Shown: positions 17,806-26,936, numbered from the stretch's first letter. The stretch is 63,307 nucleotides of DNA from CAZLKN01 sp964560135 (GCA_964560135.1 CAZLKN010000011.1:1-63307); one strand, 5' to 3'. Program-made: numbers and translations. Notes: generated from the letters alone by a model not told the origin.

Positions 17806-19458
17806 ATGCGCAAGCATCTGGTGATCGTCCTCACGGGGTTGCTGGTCCTGGCCTTGACGCCGTCCGCACCCGCCGACGACCGCGGCTCCGGGGCCGAACG
17901 GTACCTTCCGAGGCCCGCCGGGGTGGAGAAGGAGCTGACCTTCCGGTTCGGGCCGTTCCTCATCCCACCCGGACAGGACTTCAACCGCATCACCGTCGAC
18001 CTGCCGATCCACGGCGGCTACGTCACCTTCATCGCGCCGCACCTGCTGGAGGCGGGCACCGGGGAGCACGCCGACCACTTCGACGGCCACATCCACCACG
18101 CCCACTGGTTCCGGACCTCGACCGATCCCGAGGACGAGGAGTACACAACGGGCCTGTCGTGGGTCTTCGGCACGGGTGAGGAGACCACCCAGGCCGACGT
18201 GGACGCCCGCTCGGCCGCCGACCCCGACGGCCCCCGCTACGGCATCTCCATCCCCGGCGGCCAGCCACAGACCCTGATCTACATGCTCCACAACAAGACC
18301 TCCCAGCCCCAGCTCTGGGACGTCGTCCTCGACGTACGCTTCGTCTACGGCTCGAAGGACGACATCGCCGCGGCGTCCGACTGCGGTCCCCTGCTGCTGC
18401 CCGACGAGGTCTGCGCAGCAGGACAGGAGTTCAGGACCGTCCGGGGCCTGTTGTGGGGCCGCACCTTCGACGTGCCGCGGCAGTCCAGTCGCACGCGACC
18501 CTACGTGTACCCGGGGGTCGAGATGGGTGCGTCGAACGGGATCATCCGCACCGCACAGAACAGCGGGACGATCATCGGCGGCGCCGGGCATCTGCATCCG
18601 AACGGGATGGAGGTCGTGATCGCCAACCTCGGCCCGGAGGGCTCGGGTTGCCATGCCGACGGCGACGGCGACGGCTTCCCGGGCACAACCCTGTTCCGCT
18701 CGCAGAAGTTCGACCGGGTCGCCGAAGCCTTCCCGCACTCCGACGAGTACCAGATGGGGGTCACCAGACCCGGGTTCCGGGCCCCCGTGCGCGAGGGCGA
18801 CCGGATCGCCCAGTGGGGCCTGTACGACAACGGCACCTACGCCTCCTACGAGGCGATGTCCTACACGGGGATATACGTCGACAACGAGGCGCCACCACCC
18901 GCGGCCACCGGCTGCGACCTCGCATCCTATGCACCCCGCCTCGTCGACGACCCGGCCGGGGATCCCACGCAGACAATCCTCAACCGAGCCTGGGACGAAG
19001 AACCCCACGCCTTGTGCGGAGACGACTTCGGCACCCCGTGCCACCGACCCGAGCAGGACCGGGGGCAGGGTCTCGAGGCGGACACCGTCCACATCGCCGC
19101 CTTCCTGTACCTCGCCGGCGACCGCACCCTCGCGGGCCCCCTGGGGGCGCCGCCCCGCGTGGAGCGGGGAACGACCATGACCTTCGTCAACGAGGACGTC
19201 GCCGCCGGGATCCGGCACACCGTGACCTCCTGCGAGTGGCCGTGCAACGGCCCGGTGACGGCGAACTACCCGCAGCCCGACGGCGACTTCGACTCCCGCC
19301 GCATGGGGAATCTCGACCCGATCGACGGCGGGGGCCCCACCTCCTCGGAGGCATGGCCGGAGTGGACCCTCGACACCACCTCGCTCGAACCCGGTCCCTA
19401 CTCGTACTACTGCCGCATCCACCCTTGGATGCGGGGAGCGCTGGAGATCACCGGATAG
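17806..19458 (+). CDS. Secreted copper protein: monooxygenase-like N-terminal region plus amicyanin-like cupredoxin
   Basis: 550 residues with a signal peptide (MRKHLVIVLTGLLVLAL, cleavage after about 24). The C-terminal about 110 residues form a type 1 copper domain: ligands His471 (RHTVTSC), Cys536, His539 and Met542 in CRIHPWM, with the C-x2-H-x2-M spacing of amicyanin. The larger N-terminal portion has His clusters (HIHHAHWF near 92-99, GHLHPNGME near 265) reminiscent of the beta-sandwich copper monooxygenase (PHM-like) fold; that part is inference. Likely extracellular electron transfer or copper binding. Ribosome site AAAGGGG precedes ATG. Confidence 0.75.
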   Translation: MRKHLVIVLTGLLVLALTPSAPADDRGSGAERYLPRPAGVEKELTFRFGPFLIPPGQDFNRITVDLPIHGGYVTFIAPHLLEAGTGEHADHFDGHIHHAHWFRTSTDPEDEEYTTGLSWVFGTGEETTQADVDARSAADPDGPRYGISIPGGQPQTLIYMLHNKTSQPQLWDVVLDVRFVYGSKDDIAAASDCGPLLLPDEVCAAGQEFRTVRGLLWGRTFDVPRQSSRTRPYVYPGVEMGASNGIIRTAQNSGTIIGGAGHLHPNGMEVVIANLGPEGSGCHADGDGDGFPGTTLFRSQKFDRVAEAFPHSDEYQMGVTRPGFRAPVREGDRIAQWGLYDNGTYASYEAMSYTGIYVDNEAPPPAATGCDLASYAPRLVDDPAGDPTQTILNRAWDEEPHALCGDDFGTPCHRPEQDRGQGLEADTVHIAAFLYLAGDRTLAGPLGAPPRVERGTTMTFVNEDVAAGIRHTVTSCEWPCNGPVTANYPQPDGDFDSRRMGNLDPIDGGGPTSSEAWPEWTLDTTSLEPGPYSYYCRIHPWMRGALEITG

Positions 19459-19516
19459 CAGCAAGCGGGCAGAGCGATCGGGCGGACCTCACGCCGGGAC
19501 CGCGTACCATCGGGGC

Positions 19517-20434
19517 GTGCACACCGAGGTGATCCGCGAGGTCGACCCCGCGCAGTTGGCGGAGGTCCAAGAGCTGCTGGACGCCGCGCGGGAACGCGAC
19601 GGCCACACGCCGCTCGGCGAGCACAAGTGGCTCGACCTCGTCCACGGGGGCCGGGAGGGCTACGCGGGGATCGTGGTGCGGGAGCCGGGCCACGACCACG
19701 CCCTCGGCTACGCCCACCTGTCCGCCCACCGCTCGGAGCAGCCCGTCCAGTGGGGGCTGGAGGTCGTCGTCCATCCGCAGCACCGGGGGATCGGTGTGGA
19801 GGCGCGGCTCGTCGAGGAGTCGCTGGAGCTCGTGGCCGGGCAGGGCGGCGGCCACCTGCACCTGTGGGTCTTCCAGCCGACCGAGATCCACGAAGCCGTC
19901 GCCCACCGCTTCGGCCTCGCCCAGGGCCGGGACCTGCTGCACATGGTGGTCACACTGCCCGTGGACGAGGACCCCGAGATCCCACCCGGGATCCAGCTGC
20001 GCGCGTTCCGCCCCGGGCAGGACGACGAGGCCTGGCTGGAGGTGAACAACCGCGCCTTCTCACACCACCCCGAGCAGGGGGCCTGGACGAAGACGACGCT
20101 GGAACGCCGCATGGGTGAGGACTGGTTCGAGGCCGACGGCTTCCTGCTCGCCGTCGACGATGCCGGCGTCGCCGGCTTCTGCTGGGTGAAGCCGGACCGC
20201 GAGGCGGGGCGCGGCGAGATCTACGTCATCGGTGTGGATCCCTCACGCCAGGGCTCGGGCCTCGGGCGGACCCTCGTGCTCGCGGGCCTGCGGTGGATGG
20301 CCGGGCAGGGCCTGGAGACGGGCACCCTGTACGTGGACGCCGCCAACGAGCCCGCGGTGCGCCTGTACCGCGACCTCGGCTTCGAGGTGCACCACCTCGA
20401 TCGGGCCTACGTGGCGGACATCGACCCGGCCTGA
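19517..20434 (+). CDS. mshD: Mycothiol synthase
   Basis: Acetylates the cysteine of Cys-GlcN-inositol, the last step of mycothiol synthesis. 305 residues from GTG 19517; two tandem GNAT domains (about 1-150, 155-305) as in MshD. Acetyl-CoA-binding turns are VHPQHRGIGVEARLV in the first domain and VDPSRQGSGLGRTLV in the second; the C terminus LYVDAANEPAVRLYRDLGF is typical of MshD. Mycothiol is restricted to actinobacteria, which anchors the taxonomic reading of the window. Confidence 0.93.
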   Translation: MHTEVIREVDPAQLAEVQELLDAARERDGHTPLGEHKWLDLVHGGREGYAGIVVREPGHDHALGYAHLSAHRSEQPVQWGLEVVVHPQHRGIGVEARLVEESLELVAGQGGGHLHLWVFQPTEIHEAVAHRFGLAQGRDLLHMVVTLPVDEDPEIPPGIQLRAFRPGQDDEAWLEVNNRAFSHHPEQGAWTKTTLERRMGEDWFEADGFLLAVDDAGVAGFCWVKPDREAGRGEIYVIGVDPSRQGSGLGRTLVLAGLRWMAGQGLETGTLYVDAANEPAVRLYRDLGFEVHHLDRAYVADIDPA

Positions 20435-20490
20435 GCGGGCCGGGCCTTCCACCCAATCCCGCACAGCTCGTACCGATGCTTCCGCGGAAT

Positions 20491-20522
20491 CGGGATTAGA
20501 AGTACCGTAATAACGGGATTAC
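20491..20522. promoter_or_regulatory. Repeated motif and palindrome upstream of the AAA ATPase gene
   Basis: CGGGATTA occurs at 20491-20498 and 20514-20521, 23 bp apart start to start, about two helical turns. GTAAT (20507-20511) and ATTAC (20518-20522) form an inverted repeat overlapping the second copy. The block ends 20 bp before the ATPase start and is AT-richer than its surroundings, so it may be promoter/operator DNA. Confidence 0.4.
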
Positions 20523-20541
20523 CCTCCCCGGAGGATAGGGA

Positions 20542-21774
20542 ATGGATATGCGGGACTACCGTCCGCGACGCATCGACCCGGTACTGGCCGGGCTGGTGGC
20601 CCAGTTCCCGGCGGTCATGCTCACCGGGCCACGAGCGGTGGGCAAGACGACGAGCGCCGCGCGCCATGCTGCGGAGATCGTGCGTCTCGACCGGCCGGAC
20701 GAGGCGGGAGTCTTCACGGCCGACCCCGACGCGGCGCTGCGGGGCCTTGCCGAGCCCGTCCTGCTGGACGAATGGCAGGAGGTCGGCGTGGTCCTCGGGG
20801 CCGTCAAGCGCGCCGTCGACGACGACCCACGCCCCGGCAGGTTCGTCCTCACCGGGTCCGTGCGGGCCCAGCTCGACGCCGTGCTGTGGCCGGGCACGGG
20901 ACGGGTGATCCACCTCCAGATGGAGCCGATGACCATCGGGGAGCGGCGCGGCGACCCGGGTGAGCCAGACCTCCTCGACCGGGTGTGGCGTGGCCCTGCT
21001 GAAGCACTCGTCGGCCGCCGATCCGATCTCGACCTCCGAGAGTATGTCGAGATGGCGCTCCACGGTGGCTTCCCACCACTGCTGTTCATGGACCACGCCG
21101 ATCGACCGCGCTGGCTCGCCGGCTACGTGGATCAGCTCGTGACCCGTGACGCCCTGGGGGTCGAGCCGGGGCGCGATCCAGAGCGCTTGCGCCGATACCT
21201 CCAGGCTCTCGCTGCCAATACCGCCCAGACCGTCGAACACAAGGTCCTCTACGATGCCGCAGGCATCGACCGGAAGACAGCCGTGGCATACGACCGCCTG
21301 CTCGACAGTCTCAGGATCACCACGGCCGTACCGGCTTGGTCGAGCAGCGAGCTCAAGCGCCTCACGAAGACGCCGAAGCGACATCTCATGGACCCGGCAC
21401 TCGCCGGTCCACTACTGGGGATCGATCCCTCCGGCGTGATGCGGAACGCCGCGCTGCTCGGAGCCCTCTTCGAGAGTCTGGCGGTGCTGCACTTCCGCGT
21501 GTTGGCGAGCAGCGGGCGGACGGCGGTGCGTCTCTACCACCTCCGTTCCGAGGGTCACGAGGTCGATCTCGTGCTCGAAGGTCCGGATCGACGGCTCATA
21601 GCGATCGAGATCAAAGCCACAGCGTCACCAACGCGCGAAGATGCCAGGCATCTCCTGTGGCTGCGCGACCGGCTCGGTGACAGGGTGGCGGCGTGCCTGA
21701 TCGTCCACAGCGGCCCAACGGCCTTCCGCTTGGCGGAGGAGATCCTCGCCGTCCCGCTCGGAGCCCTCACGTGA
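20542..21774 (+). CDS. AAA ATPase with DUF4143 C-terminal domain
   Basis: 410 residues. Walker A GPRAVGKTT at 29-37 and Walker B VLLDE at 73-77 in the first 180 residues (AAA_14 type); the second half has the DUF4143 pattern: RKTAVAYDRLLDSLRI, KRHLMDPALAG, then HEVDLVLEG and IEIKATASPTREDARHL, which looks like a PD-(D/E)xK-type endonuclease core (D...E-x-K). Such solitary ATPases are common, patchily distributed and functionally unassigned; defence or regulation has been proposed. A GGAGG site precedes ATG. The end overlaps the convergent znuB-like gene by eight bases. Confidence 0.82.
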   Translation: MDMRDYRPRRIDPVLAGLVAQFPAVMLTGPRAVGKTTSAARHAAEIVRLDRPDEAGVFTADPDAALRGLAEPVLLDEWQEVGVVLGAVKRAVDDDPRPGRFVLTGSVRAQLDAVLWPGTGRVIHLQMEPMTIGERRGDPGEPDLLDRVWRGPAEALVGRRSDLDLREYVEMALHGGFPPLLFMDHADRPRWLAGYVDQLVTRDALGVEPGRDPERLRRYLQALAANTAQTVEHKVLYDAAGIDRKTAVAYDRLLDSLRITTAVPAWSSSELKRLTKTPKRHLMDPALAGPLLGIDPSGVMRNAALLGALFESLAVLHFRVLASSGRTAVRLYHLRSEGHEVDLVLEGPDRRLIAIEIKATASPTREDARHLLWLRDRLGDRVAACLIVHSGPTAFRLAEEILAVPLGALT

Positions 21775-22612
21775 GGGATGAGACCGCTTCACGCCGCTGC
21801 TGCAGGCGCGACCCCGTCACGGGGAAGACCACACCGAAGATCGCCGTCGCCACGAGCACGATCGTGGCCCCCGAGGACACGTCGAGGTGGTAGCTGAAGA
21901 ACATCCCCGCTGCGCCGCAGAAGGCACCGATGCCCGTCGACAACGCCAGCATCCGACCGAACGACGTGGTGAGCATCCGAGCGGTAACCGGTGGGATCAC
22001 CAGGGCCGCCGCGATCAGCATCACCCCGAGGATCTGCATGGTGGAGACGATGGTGGCGGCCAGGACGAGGGCCATGAGGGCCTCCATGCGGGCCGTGTGC
22101 ACACCGGACACCTCGGCGACCTCGGGGTCGAAGGTCGTGAACAGCAGCGCCCGGTAGCGCAGGAAGATCACGGCGACGGCGAACACGGTGACCGCGGCGA
22201 TCACCAACAGGTCGCTCACGCGGACCCCCACCACGTAGCCGAACAGGGCGGCCTCGAAGTTCCGGGTGAACGACCGCTGCCGGCTGATGATCGCGAGCCC
22301 CACGGCGAAGGAAGCGGTGGTGATCACCCCGATCGCTGCGTCCGCGCCGATGCCCTTCCGGCGGGCCACGCCGTTGATCAGCAGCGCAGACACGAACCCC
22401 CACAACCCGGCCCCCAGGTAGAAGTTGACCTTGAGCAAAAAGCTGGCTACCGCCCCGCCGAAGATCGCATGGGACAGGCCGTGACCGATGTAGCTCATGC
22501 CGCGCAGCACGACGTACACCCCGACGAGTCCGCACAGCGCCCCGGCCAGCGTGGTGGCCACCAGCCCGTGGCGGAAGAAGGCGAACGCCATCGGCTCGGT
22601 GAGCAGGTTCAC
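21767..22612 (-). CDS. Metal ABC transporter permease (ZnuB/MntB-type)
   Basis: 281 residues with about eight membrane helices, ABC-3 family. Recognisable family stretches are RGMSYIGHGLSHAIFGG near 38-54 and MQILGVMLIAAALVIPPVTARML. Moves Zn2+ or Mn2+ through the membrane with the adjacent ATPase and binding protein. ATG 22612 overlaps the stop of the ATPase gene (22609) by four bases. Last gene of the metal run. Confidence 0.92.
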   Translation of the reverse strand: MNLLTEPMAFAFFRHGLVATTLAGALCGLVGVYVVLRGMSYIGHGLSHAIFGGAVASFLLKVNFYLGAGLWGFVSALLINGVARRKGIGADAAIGVITTASFAVGLAIISRQRSFTRNFEAALFGYVVGVRVSDLLVIAAVTVFAVAVIFLRYRALLFTTFDPEVAEVSGVHTARMEALMALVLAATIVSTMQILGVMLIAAALVIPPVTARMLTTSFGRMLALSTGIGAFCGAAGMFFSYHLDVSSGATIVLVATAIFGVVFPVTGSRLQQRREAVSSLT

Positions 22613-23385
22613 CGCCGCCCTCCCGTCCGCGGGATATGCGGCGCCCCGCCGCGGTCCACGACCACCCGCATGCCCCCGTGCTGGAGGACCTCGAGCTCAG
22701 CGCCGTAGGTCCGCTCCAGCACCTCGGGGATCAGCACCTCGTGCGGGGGCCCGTGGGCGATCAGCTCCACGTTCAGGCACGCGAGGGTCGGCAGGTGGGC
22801 GGCGACCCCGTTGAGGTCGTGGGTGGTCAGCACGATCGTCATGCCCGCGGCGTTCAGCTCGGAGAGCAGGTGCAGGAGCTCGTGCCGGGTGGCCACGTCC
22901 ACGCCGGAGGTCGGCTCGTCGAGCAGCAGGATGTCGGGGTCGGCGAGCAGCGCGCGCGCGATGAACACCCGCTGTTGCTGCCCACCGGACAGCTCGCGGA
23001 TGTGCCGGGGGCCGAGCCCGTCCAAGCCGAGTCGCCCGAGCATCGTCTCCGCCAGGGCGCGCTCCGCGTGCGTAGCCCAGGGAACGTAGCGGCGGGTCCG
23101 GCCCATCAGCACCACGTCCGAGACGGTCACCGGGAAGTTCCAGTCCACCGTCTCCACCTGCGGGACGTACCCGACCGCCAGCCCCGGCCGGGTCTCCACG
23201 GATCCCGCAACCGGCCGGACGGTACCCATCAGCGCCTTCAACAGCGTGCTCTTGCCCGATCCCGACGGACCGACCACGCCAAGGTAGTCGCCCGCCCAGA
23301 TCGTCAACCCGATGTTCGTGAGGACGGGCGTGCGTCCGTAGGCACAGGTCACGCGATCGAGGCGGACGAACTCCCTGTCCTTCAC
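22609..23385 (-). CDS. Metal ABC transporter ATP-binding protein (ZnuC/MntA-type)
   Basis: 258 residues. Walker A GPSGSGKST, signature LSGGQQQR, Walker B ILLLDEPTSGVD and switch His in TTHDLNG are all intact. The LMGRTRRYVPWATH and VETVDWNFPV segments are characteristic of manganese/zinc importers. Energises the permease encoded downstream; 9 bp from the binding protein. Confidence 0.93.
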   Translation of the reverse strand: MKDREFVRLDRVTCAYGRTPVLTNIGLTIWAGDYLGVVGPSGSGKSTLLKALMGTVRPVAGSVETRPGLAVGYVPQVETVDWNFPVTVSDVVLMGRTRRYVPWATHAERALAETMLGRLGLDGLGPRHIRELSGGQQQRVFIARALLADPDILLLDEPTSGVDVATRHELLHLLSELNAAGMTIVLTTHDLNGVAAHLPTLACLNVELIAHGPPHEVLIPEVLERTYGAELEVLQHGGMRVVVDRGGAPHIPRTGGRR

Positions 23386-23394
23386 CGACTCCCC

Positions 23395-24402
23395 CTACAG
23401 ATAGGCTGCGGTGTCTTCGGCGACGTTTGACGTGTCGACGGCCCGGATCGCCGAGGCGTCCCCACCGAGCGCTTCCACGATCGTGATGTAGTCGAAGGCC
23501 AGCATCCCGAGGTAGGTGCGTCCGGGTGAACCCGGCTCGCCGATCAGCTCGTCGTCGCGCAGGTCCGCGAGGTAGGTGGCCGGCGTCTCGCGTGCGATCT
23601 GCTCCAGGACCGGGCTCGCGAAGACCTCCGAGCCGAAGATCGCCGGAACCCCCGACTCCCGGATCTGCGTGATCATCTCCGCGACCTCCCGGGGGGTGGG
23701 ATCGGAGAAGTCCGAGGGCTGGATCGCGCCGATCACCTCCCAGCCGTACTCGCGGGCGAAGTAGGGGAAGGAGTCGTGGTAGGTCAGCAGCTTGCGGTGC
23801 CTGTGCGGGACGGTCTCGGTGGCCCTCCGCAGAGCGGTGTCGAGTTCGTCCACCTTCGCCGAGAAGGCCGCGAGGTTGGCCGCGTACTCGTCGGTGTTGT
23901 CCGGATCGATCCGGGCCAGGGTGTCGGCGACGACCTCCGCGTACATCTTTCCGTGCAGCGGGTTCATCCACAGATGGGGATTGGGGTCGCCCTCCTCCTC
24001 GGGGAAGGAGAAGTCGAAGATCCAGCGGTCCTGTGAGATCGTCGCCTCGCCCAGCAGGACGACCTCGGCGTCCGCACCCAGGTTCGCCTCGGCCATCCGC
24101 AGGGTGGGGACCTCGAGATCGAGACCGTTCAGGAAGACCACGTCGGCCTCGGCCAGGATCCGTGCGACGCTCGGCGGCGGGTCGAACTCGTGGGAGTCGG
24201 CCCCCATGGGCACCACCCCCGTGACCTCGGCGTGACCCCCGGCGATGTTGGCGACGATGTTGGTGATCGGCGAGACCGTCGTGACGATCCGGAGCCTCCC
24301 GCCGCCGGTGTCGGCCTCCCGCGTACCGCCGGCGGCACAGCCCGCGACGACCACGAGAAGGCCGGCGGCGATCGGGATCCAGCGGAGCCGAGAGAACATC
24401 AC
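23395..24402 (-). CDS. Metal ABC transporter substrate-binding lipoprotein (ZnuA/adhesin-like)
   Basis: 335 residues, signal peptide ending in a lipobox (VVAGCAAG, Cys about 22). Cluster A-I metal ligands are visible: His in GADSHEFDP, His in DPNPHLWMNP, Glu/His in LLTYHDSFPYF, and Asp in the final part. Lacks the long His-rich loop of ZnuA, so Mn2+ is as likely as Zn2+. It sits 62 bp downstream of the Fur/Zur gene, separated by a candidate operator. Confidence 0.9.
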   Translation of the reverse strand: MMFSRLRWIPIAAGLLVVVAGCAAGGTREADTGGGRLRIVTTVSPITNIVANIAGGHAEVTGVVPMGADSHEFDPPPSVARILAEADVVFLNGLDLEVPTLRMAEANLGADAEVVLLGEATISQDRWIFDFSFPEEEGDPNPHLWMNPLHGKMYAEVVADTLARIDPDNTDEYAANLAAFSAKVDELDTALRRATETVPHRHRKLLTYHDSFPYFAREYGWEVIGAIQPSDFSDPTPREVAEMITQIRESGVPAIFGSEVFASPVLEQIARETPATYLADLRDDELIGEPGSPGRTYLGMLAFDYITIVEALGGDASAIRAVDTSNVAEDTAAYL

Positions 24403-24420
24403 TCACCGGATATACCGTGC

Positions 24421-24455
24421 CTCACCACTTATCGCAAACAGTTCTCAGTAGTGAG
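24421..24455. promoter_or_regulatory. Candidate Fur/Zur-type operator upstream of the metal importer
   Basis: Imperfect inverted repeat CTCACCACT (24421-24429) and AGTAGTGAG (24447-24455) in the 62-bp gap between the regulator gene and the binding-protein gene. It sits 19-53 bases upstream of the importer start and includes an AT-rich core. Suggests metal-dependent control of the importer apart from the upstream genes. Confidence 0.4.
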
Positions 24456-24464
24456 CTGGGCCCA

Positions 24465-24914
24465 TCAATGTTCGTCTTGGCGGCACGCGCGGCAGACCCC
24501 GACGATGGCGAAGTGGCGCCGGTCCACCCGGAAGCCGTAGTCCCGGTCGAGCATCCGCAGGAAGCTGCGCAGGCGAGCCGCCGGCAGCTCCTCCACGCGT
24601 TCGCAACGTTCGCACACCAGGTGCTGATGGTCCTCGTCGGCCAGGTGGTAGATCGCCCGGCCGTGCCCGAGATGCACATGGTCGATCACGCCGACCTCCT
24701 CCAGCGCCTCGAGCGTGCGGTAGACGGTGGACAGGCTCACCGAAGGCAAGCGCCGCTGCACGCGGCCGGCGATCTCGTCGGCGGTCACGTGGCTCCCGGA
24801 GGCCAGGAGGGCCTCCACGATCGCGTGGCGGGCCGCCGTGCGCCGTCCGCCGTGGGCGGCCAGCACGTCGACGATCCGCTCGACATCCTCCGGTGGCGGT
24901 GTGGTGGCGGGCAT
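24465..24914 (-). CDS. Fur family metalloregulator (Zur-like)
   Basis: 149 residues from ATG 24914. N-terminal winged helix (SLSTVYRTLEALEEVGVI) and the Fur metal domain with HQHLVCERCERV and VCRACRQDEH: two CxxC pairs forming a structural zinc site. Neighbouring metal importer suggests zinc- or manganese-responsive repression of 24402-21767, possibly its own transcript too. Differs from the second Fur gene at 31811, which has its own neighbourhood. Confidence 0.88.
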   Translation of the reverse strand: MPATTPPPEDVERIVDVLAAHGGRRTAARHAIVEALLASGSHVTADEIAGRVQRRLPSVSLSTVYRTLEALEEVGVIDHVHLGHGRAIYHLADEDHQHLVCERCERVEELPAARLRSFLRMLDRDYGFRVDRRHFAIVGVCRACRQDEH

Positions 24915-24939
24915 GCGTCCCAACCGTACCCCGCCGCAC

Positions 24940-25692
24940 TCACGACCGGCGTCGCTGCTGCCGCCGGCGGTCTGCCCGGGTCTCGGGCTTCGCCCCCGAG
25001 CGCGGACGGCGCCCCACCAGGTAGCCGACGACCGCCGCCAGCACACCGAGCCCGGCGATGGCCACCGGGGTCCAGTCCCGTCCCTCCTCGACCGGCGGCC
25101 CTGCTGCGGCGAAGACTCCCAGGCGGTCGGTGTCCCCGAACAGCTGGAGGCTCCCGGGGGCCGCGTCGGCCTCCAGCGGCCGCCACGCACCGCCGTCCAG
25201 CATCAGCAGCTGCTCGGCGTGCACCGCGTAGCGCAGCACGACGGTCAGCTCCCGGGCCGCCACCGCTTCTTCGCCCGAGGGACGGTAGACCGCCTCGTAC
25301 GCGTAGGCGTTGCCGTCGATCACCAGCCCCGCGGGAGGTGCCGGCATCGACGCCGGGGACAAGGGCTCCAGGGTCACCTCCACGAGGCGCTCGCCCTCGC
25401 GGGGCTCGATCGCGCCCTGGGGCAGGATCAGCAGCGCCTGGCCGTCGGGCGTAGCGACGGAGCGCGCCATCGAGCCCTCCGGCGTGAACTCGACCGTGCC
25501 CTCGCCCGGCTGCGGAGGCCGGTTGTCCTCCGCGAGCTCGGGTGGCGGGTCGACGTAGTTGTAGGGGGGCGGGGGCGCCAGACCGTCGTAGATCGGCCGC
25601 ACGGGCACCAGCCCCGCGCCGAAGGACAGCGCTGCGGCGGCCAGGTACGCCGCCGCAGCGGCCAGCCCCCAGAGACCGACGGCGCGTCTCAT
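24940..25692 (-). CDS. Secreted, C-terminally membrane-anchored protein of unknown function
   Basis: 250 residues from ATG 25692, coupled to the upstream gene by ATGA. N-terminal signal sequence or anchor (about 5-27), Pro-rich stretch 35-65, then a beta-rich region: LILPQGAIEPREGERLVEVTLEPLSP resembles ZU5-like adhesion or signalling modules. A final helix (WTPVAIAGLGVLAAVVGYLVG) and an Arg-rich tail anchor it with the bulk outside. Function unknown; it follows the orphan binding protein. Confidence 0.7.
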   Translation of the reverse strand: MRRAVGLWGLAAAAAYLAAAALSFGAGLVPVRPIYDGLAPPPPYNYVDPPPELAEDNRPPQPGEGTVEFTPEGSMARSVATPDGQALLILPQGAIEPREGERLVEVTLEPLSPASMPAPPAGLVIDGNAYAYEAVYRPSGEEAVAARELTVVLRYAVHAEQLLMLDGGAWRPLEADAAPGSLQLFGDTDRLGVFAAAGPPVEEGRDWTPVAIAGLGVLAAVVGYLVGRRPRSGAKPETRADRRRQQRRRS

Positions 25693-26936
25693 CCGGCCCC
25701 CACGACCATGTCGTGGGTGGCGAACGCCGGCGGCCACACCACCTCACGCTGTTCCTCGGCGACCCACTGCCAGATCACGCTCGTCGCCCGCAGGTTGGCC
25801 CCGGCGTCGGGATGCCCGGGCCCGGCGAGCTCCAGCCCGCTGCCGTTGGGCAGCTCCCCCATCTCCAGGCGCACGCTGCGGGCCGCCTGCGCGATCGCGT
25901 CGGCCTCGGGTGAGGCCGCGGCGGGCAGGACGTGGCCGAACAGCGCCCAGGCCCCCGCGAAACCGGTGAGCGCCGGTGCGGTCATGACGTCGCCGTGGCG
26001 GCGCCGGTACTCATCGCGCGCCCAGCGCAGCGCCTCGGCGGCCTCCGGTGACAACCGGTCGGGGTCCATCACGTCTCCCGAGGGTTTGTCCGAGGCGAAC
26101 AGGCCGACCGCATCGTGGCCGAGCAGGGCACCGAATTCCCGCATGCAGTAGCTGGACGACGTCCCGATGCTCGTCACCAGGTCGACCTCCTGGCGGACGA
26201 GCTCCCGCCGCAGCTCCACCCCGTCGTCGAGGTACGCGGACACCACGAGCACGTCGGCTCCGGCGTCGGCGACCTCCCGCATCAGCGCGGCGGCGTCGAG
26301 GTCCCGCAGGTCGTAGGGCAGATGCGCCACGACCTCCTCACCCCGGGCCGCGACCTCGGCGACCGCGCCCAGCCCGACCGACCGGCCGTACACGTCGTCC
26401 ACGTAGGTGACGGCCCACCGCAGCGGACCCTCGTGCCCGTGCGCGGGGGCGACCCGCTCACGGACGAACGCCACGGCCTCGCGGCCCAGGACGCCGCCGG
26501 AGGCCGGGAACCGGAAGACGTACTCGCCGGTGGCCGCCGTCATCCCGAGCTCGCCCACCGCACCGGTCTCCCAGAACACGACGCCGTGCCGGCTGGCCGC
26601 CGCCGCCGCCGGGCGCGAGATCGTGCTCCCGTAGCTGCCGACGACGACCTCGGCGCCGGCGCCGGCCAGCCGCTCCACCGCGGCCGGGGCCGCCTCACCG
26701 GTCCCGGTCTCCTCGAGCAGGAGCCGGATCGGGCGCCCATCCACGCCGCCGCGCTCGTTGGCGAGGTCGGCGGCGAGCTCGACGCCCCGCCACTCCTCGA
26801 TCCCGCCGGGGCCCTGGCTGCCGGCCGTCGGATACACCGCACCGACCAGGAGCTCGTCCCCGCCCCCGGCCACGGCGCAGGCCGGGGCCACCAGACACAT
26901 CGTCAGCAGCAACACGATCCTATGCACGTCGATCAC
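25689..26936 (-). CDS. Orphan substrate-binding lipoprotein (Leu/Ile/Val-binding type)
   Basis: 415 residues from GTG 26936, which overlaps the CPBP stop (GTGA). Lipobox LVAPAC. Type I periplasmic fold: VGAVYPTAGSQGPGGIEEWRGVELA at the start, GSYGSTISRP, VDDVYGRSVG. No Liv permease or ATPase gene is within the cluster, so it may be a sensor or a subunit for a distant transporter. The start VHRIV at 26927 (GTG) would give a neater signal peptide; I keep 26936 for the overlap. Confidence 0.78.
   Translation of the reverse strand: MIDVHRIVLLLTMCLVAPACAVAGGGDELLVGAVYPTAGSQGPGGIEEWRGVELAADLANERGGVDGRPIRLLLEETGTGEAAPAAVERLAGAGAEVVVGSYGSTISRPAAAAASRHGVVFWETGAVGELGMTAATGEYVFRFPASGGVLGREAVAFVRERVAPAHGHEGPLRWAVTYVDDVYGRSVGLGAVAEVAARGEEVVAHLPYDLRDLDAAALMREVADAGADVLVVSAYLDDGVELRRELVRQEVDLVTSIGTSSSYCMREFGALLGHDAVGLFASDKPSGDVMDPDRLSPEAAEALRWARDEYRRRHGDVMTAPALTGFAGAWALFGHVLPAAASPEADAIAQAARSVRLEMGELPNGSGLELAGPGHPDAGANLRATSVIWQWVAEEQREVVWPPAFATHDMVVGAG

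Noticed and set aside
17557..19464. Long minus-strand frame opposite the cupredoxin gene
   Set aside because: No recognisable motif; the plus-strand product has a signal peptide and full type 1 copper ligands.
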